From Parabacteroides timonensis (lineage in GTDB: Bacteria > Bacteroidota > Bacteroidia > Bacteroidales > Tannerellaceae): a stretch of 64,000 nt of DNA. The notes below the pieces were generated by a model. It worked only from the letters and a program-made list of their open reading frames with translations, was not told where the DNA came from and searched no databases. A program made the translations under genes and the position numbers. Below, one piece after another: positions 8,948-16,805 of the stretch (position 1 is its first letter; each line of letters starts with the position of its first letter). The stretch spans positions 4,091,019-4,155,018 of the forward strand of contig NZ_LT669941.1 in the NCBI RefSeq assembly GCF_900128505.1. The letters run 5' to 3'.

Positions 8948-10078
8948 ATGTTACGAAATATACTAATAAGAATATTTGTGGTATCCTTCTTTACTATCTT
9001 CTATGTACCAACTATTTTGTGTGCACAAGATGCATATAAAAGTTGGATGATCGGTCCGTTTGAAAAATCTCCCTTTGGTATCAACCCAATATTAGGACCC
9101 AATTTCGACAGTAAATTTTATTGTCCCATGATGGATAAAGAAGTAAGATGGGAGGCAAGAGCTATTATCGGAGGAGGAGTGGTAGTTAAGGATAATAAAG
9201 TCTGTATGATCTATCAGGGTGAAGATGATACTCAGGGATATCATTTACATACAACTGCAAGTCCAGGAATAATGCGGATGGGCCTTGCGGAAAGTTGTGA
9301 TGGGTTCGATTTTATAAGACGAGGTCCCTTTTTATATCCGCAAAAAGATCAATTTTCAGATTGGGAGAAAATGGGAGGTTGTGAAATACCTCGTTTAATA
9401 GAATCGCCTGAAGGAGGATATGTTTTGATATATAATGGGTGGAATAAGTCTATAGCAAGACTGATGGTCGCTACGTCTGAAGATTTAATCAATTGGAAAA
9501 AACATGGTTCTCCCTTTTCTAAAATTCATGGGAAAAAGTATGAGCGGTTATGGTCAAAATCTGCAGCAGTGATCACAGAATTGAAAAATGGAAAATTAGT
9601 TGCTGCAAAGATTAATGGTAAATACTGGATGTATTGGGGAGAAAATGGTTTACATATGGCAACTTCTGATAATTTGATCGATTGGGAACTTGTGGAGAAT
9701 TCGGATGGAACACTAAAAACTTTACTCCCCCAGCGTCCGGGAAAATTTGATGACCGTGTCATTGAAGGAGGTATGGCAGTCAAAACGGATAAAGGGATTG
9801 TAATCATATACAATACTTTTCGTTTTAAGGAAGAAGAAGAGGAAGGAGATCATGTACTTGGTTCCGGATTAGGTCAGGCACTTGTTGATATTAATGATCC
9901 GACTAAATTATTAGATCGTTCTGAGATCCCATTCCTTATACCTGATAGAGAATATGAAATCCAGGGAGCTGTCAATAATGTAGTGTTTGCTACAGGGCTT
10001 GCATACTTTAAGGGTAAATGGCTATTATATCATAATGGAGGAGACCGTGTGATGTGTGTTGCGGTATGCAATGAATAA
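8948..10078 (+). CDS. exported GH130-like five-bladed beta-propeller protein
   Basis: A signal peptide (ending near ILCAQ) is followed by a 350-residue propeller. The C-terminal blades match the GH130 pattern well: FDDRVIEGGMAVKTDKGIVIIYN, then EIQGAVNNVVFATGLAYF and WLLYHNGGDRVMCVAV, corresponding to the GH130 blades that end in an IYYGAADT-like strand. GH130 enzymes are mannoside phosphorylases or hydrolases. In the usual E-D-P-R motif carrying the catalytic Asp, this protein reads C-E-I-P-R (Ile147), so it may use another acid, be a different subfamily, or be non-catalytic. The signal peptide argues against an intracellular phosphorylase. The gene is translationally close to both neighbours in the operon. 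Confidence 0.65.
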   Translation: MLRNILIRIFVVSFFTIFYVPTILCAQDAYKSWMIGPFEKSPFGINPILGPNFDSKFYCPMMDKEVRWEARAIIGGGVVVKDNKVCMIYQGEDDTQGYHLHTTASPGIMRMGLAESCDGFDFIRRGPFLYPQKDQFSDWEKMGGCEIPRLIESPEGGYVLIYNGWNKSIARLMVATSEDLINWKKHGSPFSKIHGKKYERLWSKSAAVITELKNGKLVAAKINGKYWMYWGENGLHMATSDNLIDWELVENSDGTLKTLLPQRPGKFDDRVIEGGMAVKTDKGIVIIYNTFRFKEEEEEGDHVLGSGLGQALVDINDPTKLLDRSEIPFLIPDREYEIQGAVNNVVFATGLAYFKGKWLLYHNGGDRVMCVAVCNE

Positions 10079-12257
10079 ATACAAAATCTTTAAAAATAAT
10101 AAGAATCGTATGAGATTAAAGATGTTATTTGCATTACTCTGTTTTTCAGTTGTGTGCAATGCACAACAACAATTTATTGATAAAGCTTTTTTTTTAGGGC
10201 GAGATTATTACGTATTACGAAGTGGGCGGGCGAAAATGGTGCTTCAGGCTGATAAAAGCAATTTAGGACCAGCCTTTACCTATACGCTTTTTGATGCTGA
10301 AAATACAGCTCAGACCCATCATAAAAGAAAGGCATTTAACTATATAGAAGAAAGAGGATTTGCACACTCCGCGTTAGAGGTTGTTTTGGCCAATTATCCT
10401 TTGACTGCATTAGGTACACAATTGGTTACAAGCTGGGTAGTGGAAGATAATATTCCATCTGTTCAAGCGGATTGGTGGGCAAGTGGAGTAAAAGTACGAG
10501 AAGTAATTCGACCGGCAACATTGAATGGTTTATTTAAGCGAACGATAACTCTTGATCCGGTGGGTCTTATGGGAATTGACACTGCATATATCCGCCTTTC
10601 TTTACCGGAAAAGAGTATTTTGAAAGATGAACATTCCATATTGTGGATGGATGACAAAGCTAGTATGGTGGTTTCTTCTGCTTCTACCTTAGAATATCAA
10701 GTATCTACAGCAGACGGTAAATTAGAGATTGGACCTATTATTCTAGTACCTGGAGAGAAAAGAGAAATTATAACTTATTTATTACTTGATGTTTTTAGAA
10801 AGAGTCCGCAAACTTTATTAGCTGAAGCATCTTCTATCGAGAATATAATAGCCAAAGAACATCAATTGTTAGTAGATCGTTGGCGTAATTCAAACACGAT
10901 TGATACGGAAGATACTTTGGTACGACATACACATGATGTTGCTCGCTATATATTACCGGCTTATGTATCTGATCAGGGACAATTGGATGCTAGTCTTTTT
11001 GAGTATGGCGCTCAATGGGTTCGTGATGCTTCTAATACAGCTTTGGGGATGATTCATATAGGAGAATTTGAGCTTGCCCGTGCAATGCTTGATTTCATGC
11101 TCAAAAAGATGATTAATGAGGAGGGTGTTACGATGATTGGAAACGCATATGATGATCCCGACCGGGAACAGTTTGATCAGATGGGAGAATTTATGCATGT
11201 AATGAAATGTTACTTAGATTGGACGGGAGATTCCTCTTTACTTACTCAGAATAAACAGAAATTAATAACGATGATCGAACGTCCTTTACATCCTTCTTTT
11301 CGGGATGAAACAGGAATGGTACATAATCGTCGTGAGTTTTGGGAAAGAACTTTTGATGATGCTTATGAGTTAGCTTATCAAACCTGGGTAATTATCGGGC
11401 TACGATGCGGTGCGGATGTCGCTAAGTATCTGGGAGCGGAAAAGAAAACAGATACCTGGCGGGCGGAAGCAGATAGAATACAGCAAGCTATGCTGGCGCA
11501 TCCCACAAAGCGTTTGATTGATAAAGGATATTTAATAAAACGACGTAATACTAATGGCGAGGTTGTATCTTTAGTAGATTATGTAGGTAGTGCTTATCCG
11601 GATTCTCCTGTTACATTGGAAAAATATCATAGTATAATGCCGGATGCTACTATGGCATCACCGATTTCATTACGGGTGGTTGATCCTTCTTCCGAATTAG
11701 CTAAAAACACACTTGATGAATTGGAAGAATTATGGAATAGCCGGTGGTCATTCGGTGGATATGAGCGCTATAATTCCAGTTCCCAGCTTGACCAACCCGG
11801 ACCCTGGACATTTGCCACTACATTTATCATGCGTGCTCAACATGAGGCCGGCTTATTGGATCGGAGCCGACGTTCACTTAATTGGCTGGCAAAAATTGAC
11901 GGAGGACATACTGGTGCCTGGAGGGAAGCTATACCTATTATCAGGAACGAGAGCCTCCCTGCTGGTCTAATTGCATGGACCACATCTGAAATCTCATATT
12001 TTATGATTCATCATATGTTGGGTATTTCATTTGAGGAAAATGCCATGATAATTAAGCCTGTTCTGTTCTCGGAAAGTGCTCCACTAAAGGCAGATCTTCG
12101 TTATCGGGATAGTCGGTTCCAATTAGATATAGATGGAGCTGGCACTATATCACATGCATTAATCAACGGGAAGAAAGTATTACCTGATAAATTGGGTCGT
12201 ATTATAGTTCCTATAAATTTTACTTCTGGAGAGATTCAGATTATTACGAATAAATGA
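10071..12257 (+). CDS. exported (alpha/alpha)6-barrel glycosidase-like protein
   Basis: The start at 10071 overlaps the preceding stop by eight bases, suggesting translational coupling; a second possible ATG is 10110 just before the signal peptide (MRLKMLFALLCFSVVCNA). The 728-residue product has an N-terminal beta-rich region (about 40-270), a helical six-hairpin domain (about 285-640) and a small C-terminal beta-domain. The helical part contains EYGAQWVRDASNTALGM (Asp319), resembling the WxRD substrate-binding motif of glucoamylase-type (GH15-like) barrels, and paired hydrophobic helices such as FDDAYELAYQTWVIIGLR. I cannot place it in a named family. As the last gene of the locus before a terminator it most likely acts in the periplasm on the imported oligosaccharide. 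Confidence 0.6.
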   Translation: MNKYKIFKNNKNRMRLKMLFALLCFSVVCNAQQQFIDKAFFLGRDYYVLRSGRAKMVLQADKSNLGPAFTYTLFDAENTAQTHHKRKAFNYIEERGFAHSALEVVLANYPLTALGTQLVTSWVVEDNIPSVQADWWASGVKVREVIRPATLNGLFKRTITLDPVGLMGIDTAYIRLSLPEKSILKDEHSILWMDDKASMVVSSASTLEYQVSTADGKLEIGPIILVPGEKREIITYLLLDVFRKSPQTLLAEASSIENIIAKEHQLLVDRWRNSNTIDTEDTLVRHTHDVARYILPAYVSDQGQLDASLFEYGAQWVRDASNTALGMIHIGEFELARAMLDFMLKKMINEEGVTMIGNAYDDPDREQFDQMGEFMHVMKCYLDWTGDSSLLTQNKQKLITMIERPLHPSFRDETGMVHNRREFWERTFDDAYELAYQTWVIIGLRCGADVAKYLGAEKKTDTWRAEADRIQQAMLAHPTKRLIDKGYLIKRRNTNGEVVSLVDYVGSAYPDSPVTLEKYHSIMPDATMASPISLRVVDPSSELAKNTLDELEELWNSRWSFGGYERYNSSSQLDQPGPWTFATTFIMRAQHEAGLLDRSRRSLNWLAKIDGGHTGAWREAIPIIRNESLPAGLIAWTTSEISYFMIHHMLGISFEENAMIIKPVLFSESAPLKADLRYRDSRFQLDIDGAGTISHALINGKKVLPDKLGRIIVPINFTSGEIQIITNK

Positions 12258-12263
12258 CTAAGT

Positions 12264-12284
12264 AGAGATTTCAGTAAATCTTTT
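12264..12284 (+). terminator. intrinsic terminator of the first PUL
   Basis: AGATTT and AAATCT form a six-pair stem with a CAGT loop, followed at once by six T residues (12279-12284). It starts seven bases after the stop codon of the (alpha/alpha)6 gene. Confidence 0.65.
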
Positions 12285-12321
12285 TTATAAAATAATGATT
12301 GACGGAAATTATTGGAAAAAG

Positions 12322-12460
12322 AAAATAGTAGCATAATGAAACCGCCCCCGGTAAGGTTCGGGTCAAATAAAAGAGTGTTGTCGGCGATAAGTTGAGAGGG
12401 AATATGTGTCCTGTTGAGTCAGGACACCGTATTCGGGGCCGGCTTCATTACTACTATTTT
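12322..12460. repeat. 139-bp near-perfect inverted-repeat element (structured RNA, MITE or invertible segment)
   Basis: The two ends form arms of 29 and 27 bases that pair at 25 positions, with a two-base bulge and two mismatches; both arms begin AAAATAGTAG and run through TAATGAA into a GC-rich stretch. Inside is a perfect eight-pair hairpin, GTGTCCTG/CAGGACAC at 12406-12427 with a TTGAGT loop, extended by AATA/TATT. The element fills the gap between the end of the first PUL and the fimbrillin-like gene. No target-site duplication or recombinase gene is visible. The arrangement fits a small folded RNA or a miniature mobile element; an invertible promoter is less likely because the arms are not identical. 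Confidence 0.6.
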
Positions 12461-12744
12461 AGTATTAATTAAATGTATACGTAACTCTCACGAGTTAGTT
12501 CGTTAATTCTTTTCAAATATAGAACCTCATTCGGAGGAAGTTTTGAGACCCCTTTACCGGATGTCGTGGTAAGAGCGGGAGCATTACTTCCTCCTTTTCC
12601 CCGTAATTGCGCTTCTTCTTGCGATGCCGGACTGGCTACACAATCAGACTTTCGTCTGTACATCCGGGCAGGCAGTTCGTCGGCACTGCAACAAAGTACA
12701 TTTACGCAGAGATTCTAAACCATAACCAAAACATAAAATAAAAC
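12461..12744. other. intergenic region downstream of the fimbrillin-like gene
   Basis: No gene is supported. A 64-codon open frame on the minus strand (12469-12663) has no recognisable domain, no clear ribosome-binding site and low-complexity composition. The GC content is higher than in the flanking intergenic DNA, so it may be part of the same repeated element as the neighbouring 139-bp inverted repeat or a decayed gene. Confidence 0.35.
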
Positions 12745-13704
12745 TTACATAATGCTGCTTGTAGCATCTTTACCATTACCCTGTATCCAGTCGGTAACGG
12801 ATACCTCTTTCAATGTAAGAGCCTCTCCGCTGAGAGTTAATTTGTAGAGATATTTATGTCCTTTTTCCCAAACTGTTTGAGCGGGAATTTTATATTTATA
12901 TGAACTTCCATTTATTGTAAAGAGGGCTTCAATGTCTCCTTCAGCTATGGGCCCCGATGTCGGGAATACCCTGATATGCTGCGGATCACAAAACTCTTTC
13001 GTCAGTGTAACAGCTTCCTCAAGGTTCAACCGGGTAGAGGTCTTGCAACCTGCTGTTCCGGTAATTTCGCCGGTTCTGATATCCATCATGCCTCTACAAA
13101 TCAGTGTACTTCCTCCAGCCTTGTTACCAACCTGGATGGCACTTAGCTGATAATCTTTGTATTCTCCTTCCTGCAAGTTGATTTGAAAGGAGATAAGAGA
13201 CAAAGCATGGTTCATATTCAGAATCACCACAGGTGAAATACTGTTCACTATTTTCTGACCAACGGCGTGTGTGCCATACATATAGTCGGGAGTTTGAGTT
13301 GCATCCGATGATAACTTTACAGGAATACTGGCTGCACTCAGTCTCATTTGCGACTGATATGGATAATAGGCATACACGGTGGCCGGGTCGAAGTTAAGGG
13401 AGACTTCCGGCGTTTGTTGCCAGGAGATTTTATTACTAATTAAACTTGCTTTCGCTTTTACATTTATATAATCACTATCCTCATCATATAAGCCACCGTC
13501 ATTTTCGCGGGTGATCAGTAGCCCTATTTCCGATCCGTCTTTGAATTCTTGCACGAAATTCGCAGACTTAGTAGTTAAAATACGTGTAATAATTCTTAAT
13601 GGTTTTTCTTTTGCGCTAATACTCTCAATGGCTACGATATTGCCTTCGTTAGAGCAACCCGCCAAACAGGAAATCAGTGTAATAAATAGTAATAAATTTC
13701 TCAT
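12745..13704 (-). CDS. fimbrillin-like lipoprotein (Mfa/FimB type)
   Basis: The 319-residue product starts with a lipoprotein signal (LISCLAGC, Cys near residue 17) and reads like members of the Bacteroidales fimbrillin superfamily: FDPATVYAYYPYQSQM, then MNHALSLISFQINL, and a closing IPAQTVWEKGHKYLYKLTLSG followed by VTDWIQG. Such proteins form surface fimbriae or their anchors after lipidation and proteolytic cleavage. No other fimbrial gene is next to it, so whether it is a structural or accessory subunit is open. It is divergent from the membrane-anchored AraC-type regulator, separated by 206 bases, which makes that regulator a candidate controller. Confidence 0.8.
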   Translation of the reverse strand: MRNLLLFITLISCLAGCSNEGNIVAIESISAKEKPLRIITRILTTKSANFVQEFKDGSEIGLLITRENDGGLYDEDSDYINVKAKASLISNKISWQQTPEVSLNFDPATVYAYYPYQSQMRLSAASIPVKLSSDATQTPDYMYGTHAVGQKIVNSISPVVILNMNHALSLISFQINLQEGEYKDYQLSAIQVGNKAGGSTLICRGMMDIRTGEITGTAGCKTSTRLNLEEAVTLTKEFCDPQHIRVFPTSGPIAEGDIEALFTINGSSYKYKIPAQTVWEKGHKYLYKLTLSGEALTLKEVSVTDWIQGNGKDATSSIM

Positions 13705-13910
13705 ACTTTTATGCTATTTTTGTATCAAATTTCATATTGCAAATATCCGGCGGTTTGAGCAAAAAGAGGGATCATACGGTATAAAACCACGATGAAATCG
13801 TATAAAAACGCATGATGCAAATAATCTAAAGACGTCAAATTGTCTAAATATGGTGCAAATCAACTATTTGAGAGTGCAATTTGTTTATAGATAAACGAGG
13901 CGATGGGAGT

Positions 13911-15038
13911 ATGTTAGACAAAATACAGTTTTTATTAAGTATGCAGATAATCGGCCTATGCGTTTTAGGCGGTATTATGATGTTATTAAGGTCATTCGGC
14001 AACCGGGCACGACATATTTTAGGCTGGAGTATGATTATGTGGGCTTTGATGGCTGTGATCCGAATTTCTGTTAATTCTTATGTGAATGAGACGAAGGAAG
14101 CATTCCATCCTGATGTACTTATTGCAAGTTGTTTTGTGACCGCCTGCCTTGCCAGTTATGTGATTGAAAAGCTACGTCCCGGTTTTCTTACTTTAAAGCG
14201 ATTTGCCATTTTTCTTTCGCCTGTTGTGATAGGTGGTTTGTCTTATCTTACTTACCGTTTGTCGGGCGGGGAAATTCATATATTTTATTCGATAAAAGAC
14301 GTGTTTACGCATTTTAATATGGATGTATTTCTGCGTTTATTGGTGCTGGCACTTACTCTTTTTTATATGATTTTACCGATATATCTTGTCGTAAAGTATG
14401 CCGATGAGTATTCTGCTTATCTGAGCGAGAACGTTTCGGATCCTGAAAATTATGATTTGAGGTGGTTGAAGCGGACAATGATCGTGTTATCTATCCTTTA
14501 CTTCCTCTATGTAGTCCTGTTGCTGACCGACAGAACGATCCTGTATGTCGTTATTAAGACTATTATGCTGGTTGTATGGTTTTATTTCTTCTATAAAGCA
14601 TTATTTCTTAAGAATATCCGGATTGAACACTCCTTTAAAAACGGATGGGATCTTCCGTTGAATGTGGATGACGAAGAAGACGATGATGACGAGGAGCAGC
14701 GGGGTGCTCTTTTCAAACGCTATGCCGAAGAGGTGAATACCTGGTTTGAAAGAGAAAAACCTTACCTGAATGACGATTTACGACTTACTGATTTGCAACG
14801 TGTGTTCCCTATCAGCCGTTCTTATCTCTCACAACTATTCAATAAAGAACTAGGAATGTCTTTTTCCGATTATGTGAACCAGTTCCGTGTGGAAGAGAGC
14901 AAACGCCTGATGGATGCCGAACCTCTGGCCAGCATCCAGGATATTGCCGAACGTTCCGGTTTTCATTCTATCAGTACGTTCCGCAGGGCTTTTACCAAAC
15001 ATACCGGTATTATTCCTTCCGAGTATAAGAGAGGATAA
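13911..15038 (+). CDS. membrane-anchored AraC-family transcriptional regulator
   Basis: The start is placed at the ATG at 13911 (MLDKIQFLLSMQIIG); an upstream in-frame TTG at 13881 is less likely. The 375-residue protein has about six or seven hydrophobic helices in its first 235 residues, a short acidic linker (DDEEDDDDEE near 260), and a C-terminal AraC-type DNA-binding domain (LTDLQRVFPISRSYLSQLFN; IQDIAERSGFHSISTFRRAFTKH). A regulator that spans the membrane can couple an envelope signal directly to transcription without a separate kinase. It is divergent from the fimbrillin-like gene and is followed 66 bases later by an acyltransferase, so both are candidate targets. The signal is unknown. 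Confidence 0.85.
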   Translation: MLDKIQFLLSMQIIGLCVLGGIMMLLRSFGNRARHILGWSMIMWALMAVIRISVNSYVNETKEAFHPDVLIASCFVTACLASYVIEKLRPGFLTLKRFAIFLSPVVIGGLSYLTYRLSGGEIHIFYSIKDVFTHFNMDVFLRLLVLALTLFYMILPIYLVVKYADEYSAYLSENVSDPENYDLRWLKRTMIVLSILYFLYVVLLLTDRTILYVVIKTIMLVVWFYFFYKALFLKNIRIEHSFKNGWDLPLNVDDEEDDDDEEQRGALFKRYAEEVNTWFEREKPYLNDDLRLTDLQRVFPISRSYLSQLFNKELGMSFSDYVNQFRVEESKRLMDAEPLASIQDIAERSGFHSISTFRRAFTKHTGIIPSEYKRG

Positions 15039-15104
15039 TCCTGTCTTGCATGATCTGATAAGATTACTTACTTTTACATCCTGTTGAAGAAAATAACTCT
15101 TGTC

Positions 15105-16241
15105 ATGAATAACACTACTACTGCACGTCCGCACATCGTATGGTTGGACGTACTTCGTTTCGTTGCTATCCTGATGGTCATTGCCTGTCATTGTACCGAC
15201 CCGTTCAATGCCTCTCCGGAGTCACGTGCCAATCCTGAAATTAATTTTTGGGGATCTGCCTATGGTTCTATGTTGAGGGCTTGTGTTCCCCTATTTGTAA
15301 TGATAACAGGTTTTTTATTGTTGCCTGTCAGACAGGAGGTATCTGTTTTCTATAAGAAACGTATTCCGCGTGTATTTTTTCCTTTCCTGATATGGTCTGT
15401 ATTGTTTAATCTAGCTCCCTGGTTTATCCAGTGGGTAGGAGGAAGCCCTGAACTGGTGACTGACTTCTTCCCCTGGGCACCCGATCCTTCAGCCTCTTTG
15501 GTTGACGGACTGAAAGATATTGCTATGATTCCGGTCACATTTACCGTATACGCAACACCGATGTGGTATATTTATGCACTGATCGGCTTGTATTTATATA
15601 TGCCTGTATTCTCGGCCTGGGTGGAGAAAGCGTCAGATAAGGGGAAACGTTGGTTTTTGATTGCCTGGAGTGTCTCCCTGTTTATTCCTTACCTGGTGGA
15701 ATTTGTTTCGAGGTATGTGTTCGGAACCTGTTCGTGGAATGCGTATGGACTATTCTACTATTTTGCCGGTTTCAACGGTTATCTGTTGCTTGGACATTAT
15801 CTGGGTAGAGGAAATGATTGGTCGGCCGGTAAGACGCTGGCGGTATCTGTTCCTTTGTTCCTGATTGGCTACCTGATCACTTTTACTGGTTTTCGTTATA
15901 TGACTTCCGATCCGAATGTGAGTGAAGAGGGGATGGAACTCTTCTTTACCTATTGTTCTCCGAATGCGCTGCTGATGACGGCTGCTATTTTTCTATTGGC
16001 TCAGAAAGTTCGTATTAAATCACCTCTGATCTGTCGTGCTTTGGCTAATCTGACAAAGGTTGGATTCGGGGTGTATTGCGTGCATTATTTCTTCGTAGGG
16101 CCTTCTTATCTGCTAACTCTCTGGTTGGGTGTTCCTGTGCCTGCCATTGTGCCTGTTTCGGCTGTATTTACGTTGGCTGCATCATGGGTTTTCACCTATT
16201 TGGTAAGCAAGTTGCCTTATTCGAAATACATTATAGGGTAA
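15105..16241 (+). CDS. acyltransferase family 3 (OafA/WecH-like) membrane protein
   Basis: The ATG at 15105 is preferred over an in-frame TTG at 15084. The 378-residue protein has around ten hydrophobic segments and the family opening WLDVLRFVAILMVIACHC, which carries the conserved Arg and His of acyltransferase-3 proteins, followed by a VPLFVMITGFLLLP segment. Members transfer acetyl or other acyl groups from the cytoplasm to surface polysaccharides, lipids or peptidoglycan. No polysaccharide biosynthesis gene is adjacent, so the acceptor is unknown. It is probably co-transcribed with the upstream AraC-type regulator gene. Confidence 0.88.
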   Translation: MNNTTTARPHIVWLDVLRFVAILMVIACHCTDPFNASPESRANPEINFWGSAYGSMLRACVPLFVMITGFLLLPVRQEVSVFYKKRIPRVFFPFLIWSVLFNLAPWFIQWVGGSPELVTDFFPWAPDPSASLVDGLKDIAMIPVTFTVYATPMWYIYALIGLYLYMPVFSAWVEKASDKGKRWFLIAWSVSLFIPYLVEFVSRYVFGTCSWNAYGLFYYFAGFNGYLLLGHYLGRGNDWSAGKTLAVSVPLFLIGYLITFTGFRYMTSDPNVSEEGMELFFTYCSPNALLMTAAIFLLAQKVRIKSPLICRALANLTKVGFGVYCVHYFFVGPSYLLTLWLGVPVPAIVPVSAVFTLAASWVFTYLVSKLPYSKYIIG

Positions 16242-16323
16242 GGGATTTCGAGAAATGAGAGGCCTGTTTGTGCAAATGATGTTAAAAACGGGCAATGCTG
16301 GTATAACGTATATGTATTACCAC

Positions 16324-16331
16324 TACTTTTG
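16324..16331 (+). promoter_or_regulatory. possible -7 box (TACTTTTG) upstream of the 26-residue ORF
   Basis: TACTTTTG matches TAnnTTTG and is 65 bases ahead of the small ORF at 16397. No clear TTG is found at the expected -33 distance, so support is limited. Confidence 0.35.
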
Positions 16332-16396
16332 TGTTATAAAACATATTTATATGACATGTTTTACTATGAGATCGTTTTAAATAAATAGAAAGCGCT

Positions 16397-16477
16397 ATGA
16401 AAAAAGTAGTTAGTAAATGCGTCAAATACCTGGAAATTCTGGGTGAATATGCGATGCAGAAGTATGGAATAAGATAA
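16397..16477 (+). CDS. possible 26-residue small protein
   Basis: This short frame begins MKKVVSKCVKYLEILGEYAM and ends KYGIR, giving a basic amphipathic helix-like peptide. Support comes from context: a TAnnTTTG box upstream, an ATG with a purine-rich lead (AGAAAGCGCT), and an intrinsic terminator 23 bases after the stop. It is too short for family assignment, and a function cannot be proposed. It could also be a chance frame inside a small RNA transcribed from the same promoter to the same terminator. Confidence 0.45.
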   Translation: MKKVVSKCVKYLEILGEYAMQKYGIR

Positions 16478-16499
16478 AATAAATCTTTTCAGTGTTAGG

Positions 16500-16527
16500 G
16501 GGATGTCCGTGAGGGTATCCCTTTTTT
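16500..16527 (+). terminator. intrinsic terminator after the 26-residue ORF
   Basis: GGGAT at 16500-16504 pairs with ATCCC at 16517-16521 and is followed by six T residues (16522-16527). It would end the short transcript that carries the small ORF. Confidence 0.6.
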
Positions 16528-16530
16528 AGT

Positions 16531-16659
16531 TTATGGTTGGTAATAACCGTAAGGTATAAGTTCTTCTATCTGTTTGATCTCTTTGAGGTAACATTGGTCA
16601 AGCAGTGTCAGGCGGTTGGCTATCTTATGTACTTCGCGGAAGTTATGGTCTGTCTTCAC
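16531..16659 (-). CDS. possible 42-residue small protein or gene remnant
   Basis: From a GTG at 16659 the minus strand reads a 42-residue frame containing KTDHNFREVHKIANRLTLLD and ending ELIPYGYYQP. The composition (charged, helix-forming, rare low-complexity) looks like real coding sequence. Just upstream, a different frame reads RKRFLADKILIRLRTSRICE before a stop, so the two pieces may be halves of a frameshifted gene instead of a complete small gene. No family was recognised. It converges on the 26-residue ORF. Confidence 0.3.
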   Translation of the reverse strand: MKTDHNFREVHKIANRLTLLDQCYLKEIKQIEELIPYGYYQP

Positions 16660-16750
16660 AGATGCGAGAGGTACGGAGGCGGATTAATATCTTGTCGGCC
16701 AGGAAGCGTTTTCTGTCTTTTTAATAAAGTATAAAAAGGAAGGTAAAAGA

Positions 16751-16784
16751 AACGGGCAGGATAATGAAAGGTATCATGCCCGTT
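16751..16784 (-). terminator. intrinsic terminator of the GH3/SusD/SusC operon
   Basis: AACGGGCA at 16751-16758 pairs perfectly with TGCCCGTT at 16777-16784, with an inner GATA/TATC pairing. On the minus strand the stem is followed by a T-rich TCTTTT tract. It lies 22 bases beyond the stop codon of the GH3 gene. Confidence 0.65.
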
Positions 16785-16805
16785 ACTTATATGTATATTC
16801 ATTTG

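Noticed and set aside
12322..12460. Invertible promoter of the capsule or fimbrial type
   Set aside because: The arms differ at two positions and by a two-base bulge, no TAnnTTTG promoter was found inside, and no recombinase gene is near. It is kept only as one possible reading of the element.
12469..12663. A 64-codon minus-strand frame downstream of the fimbrillin-like gene
   Set aside because: No domain, signal or ribosome-binding site supports it, and its position next to the 139-bp inverted repeat suggests a repeated element instead of a gene.
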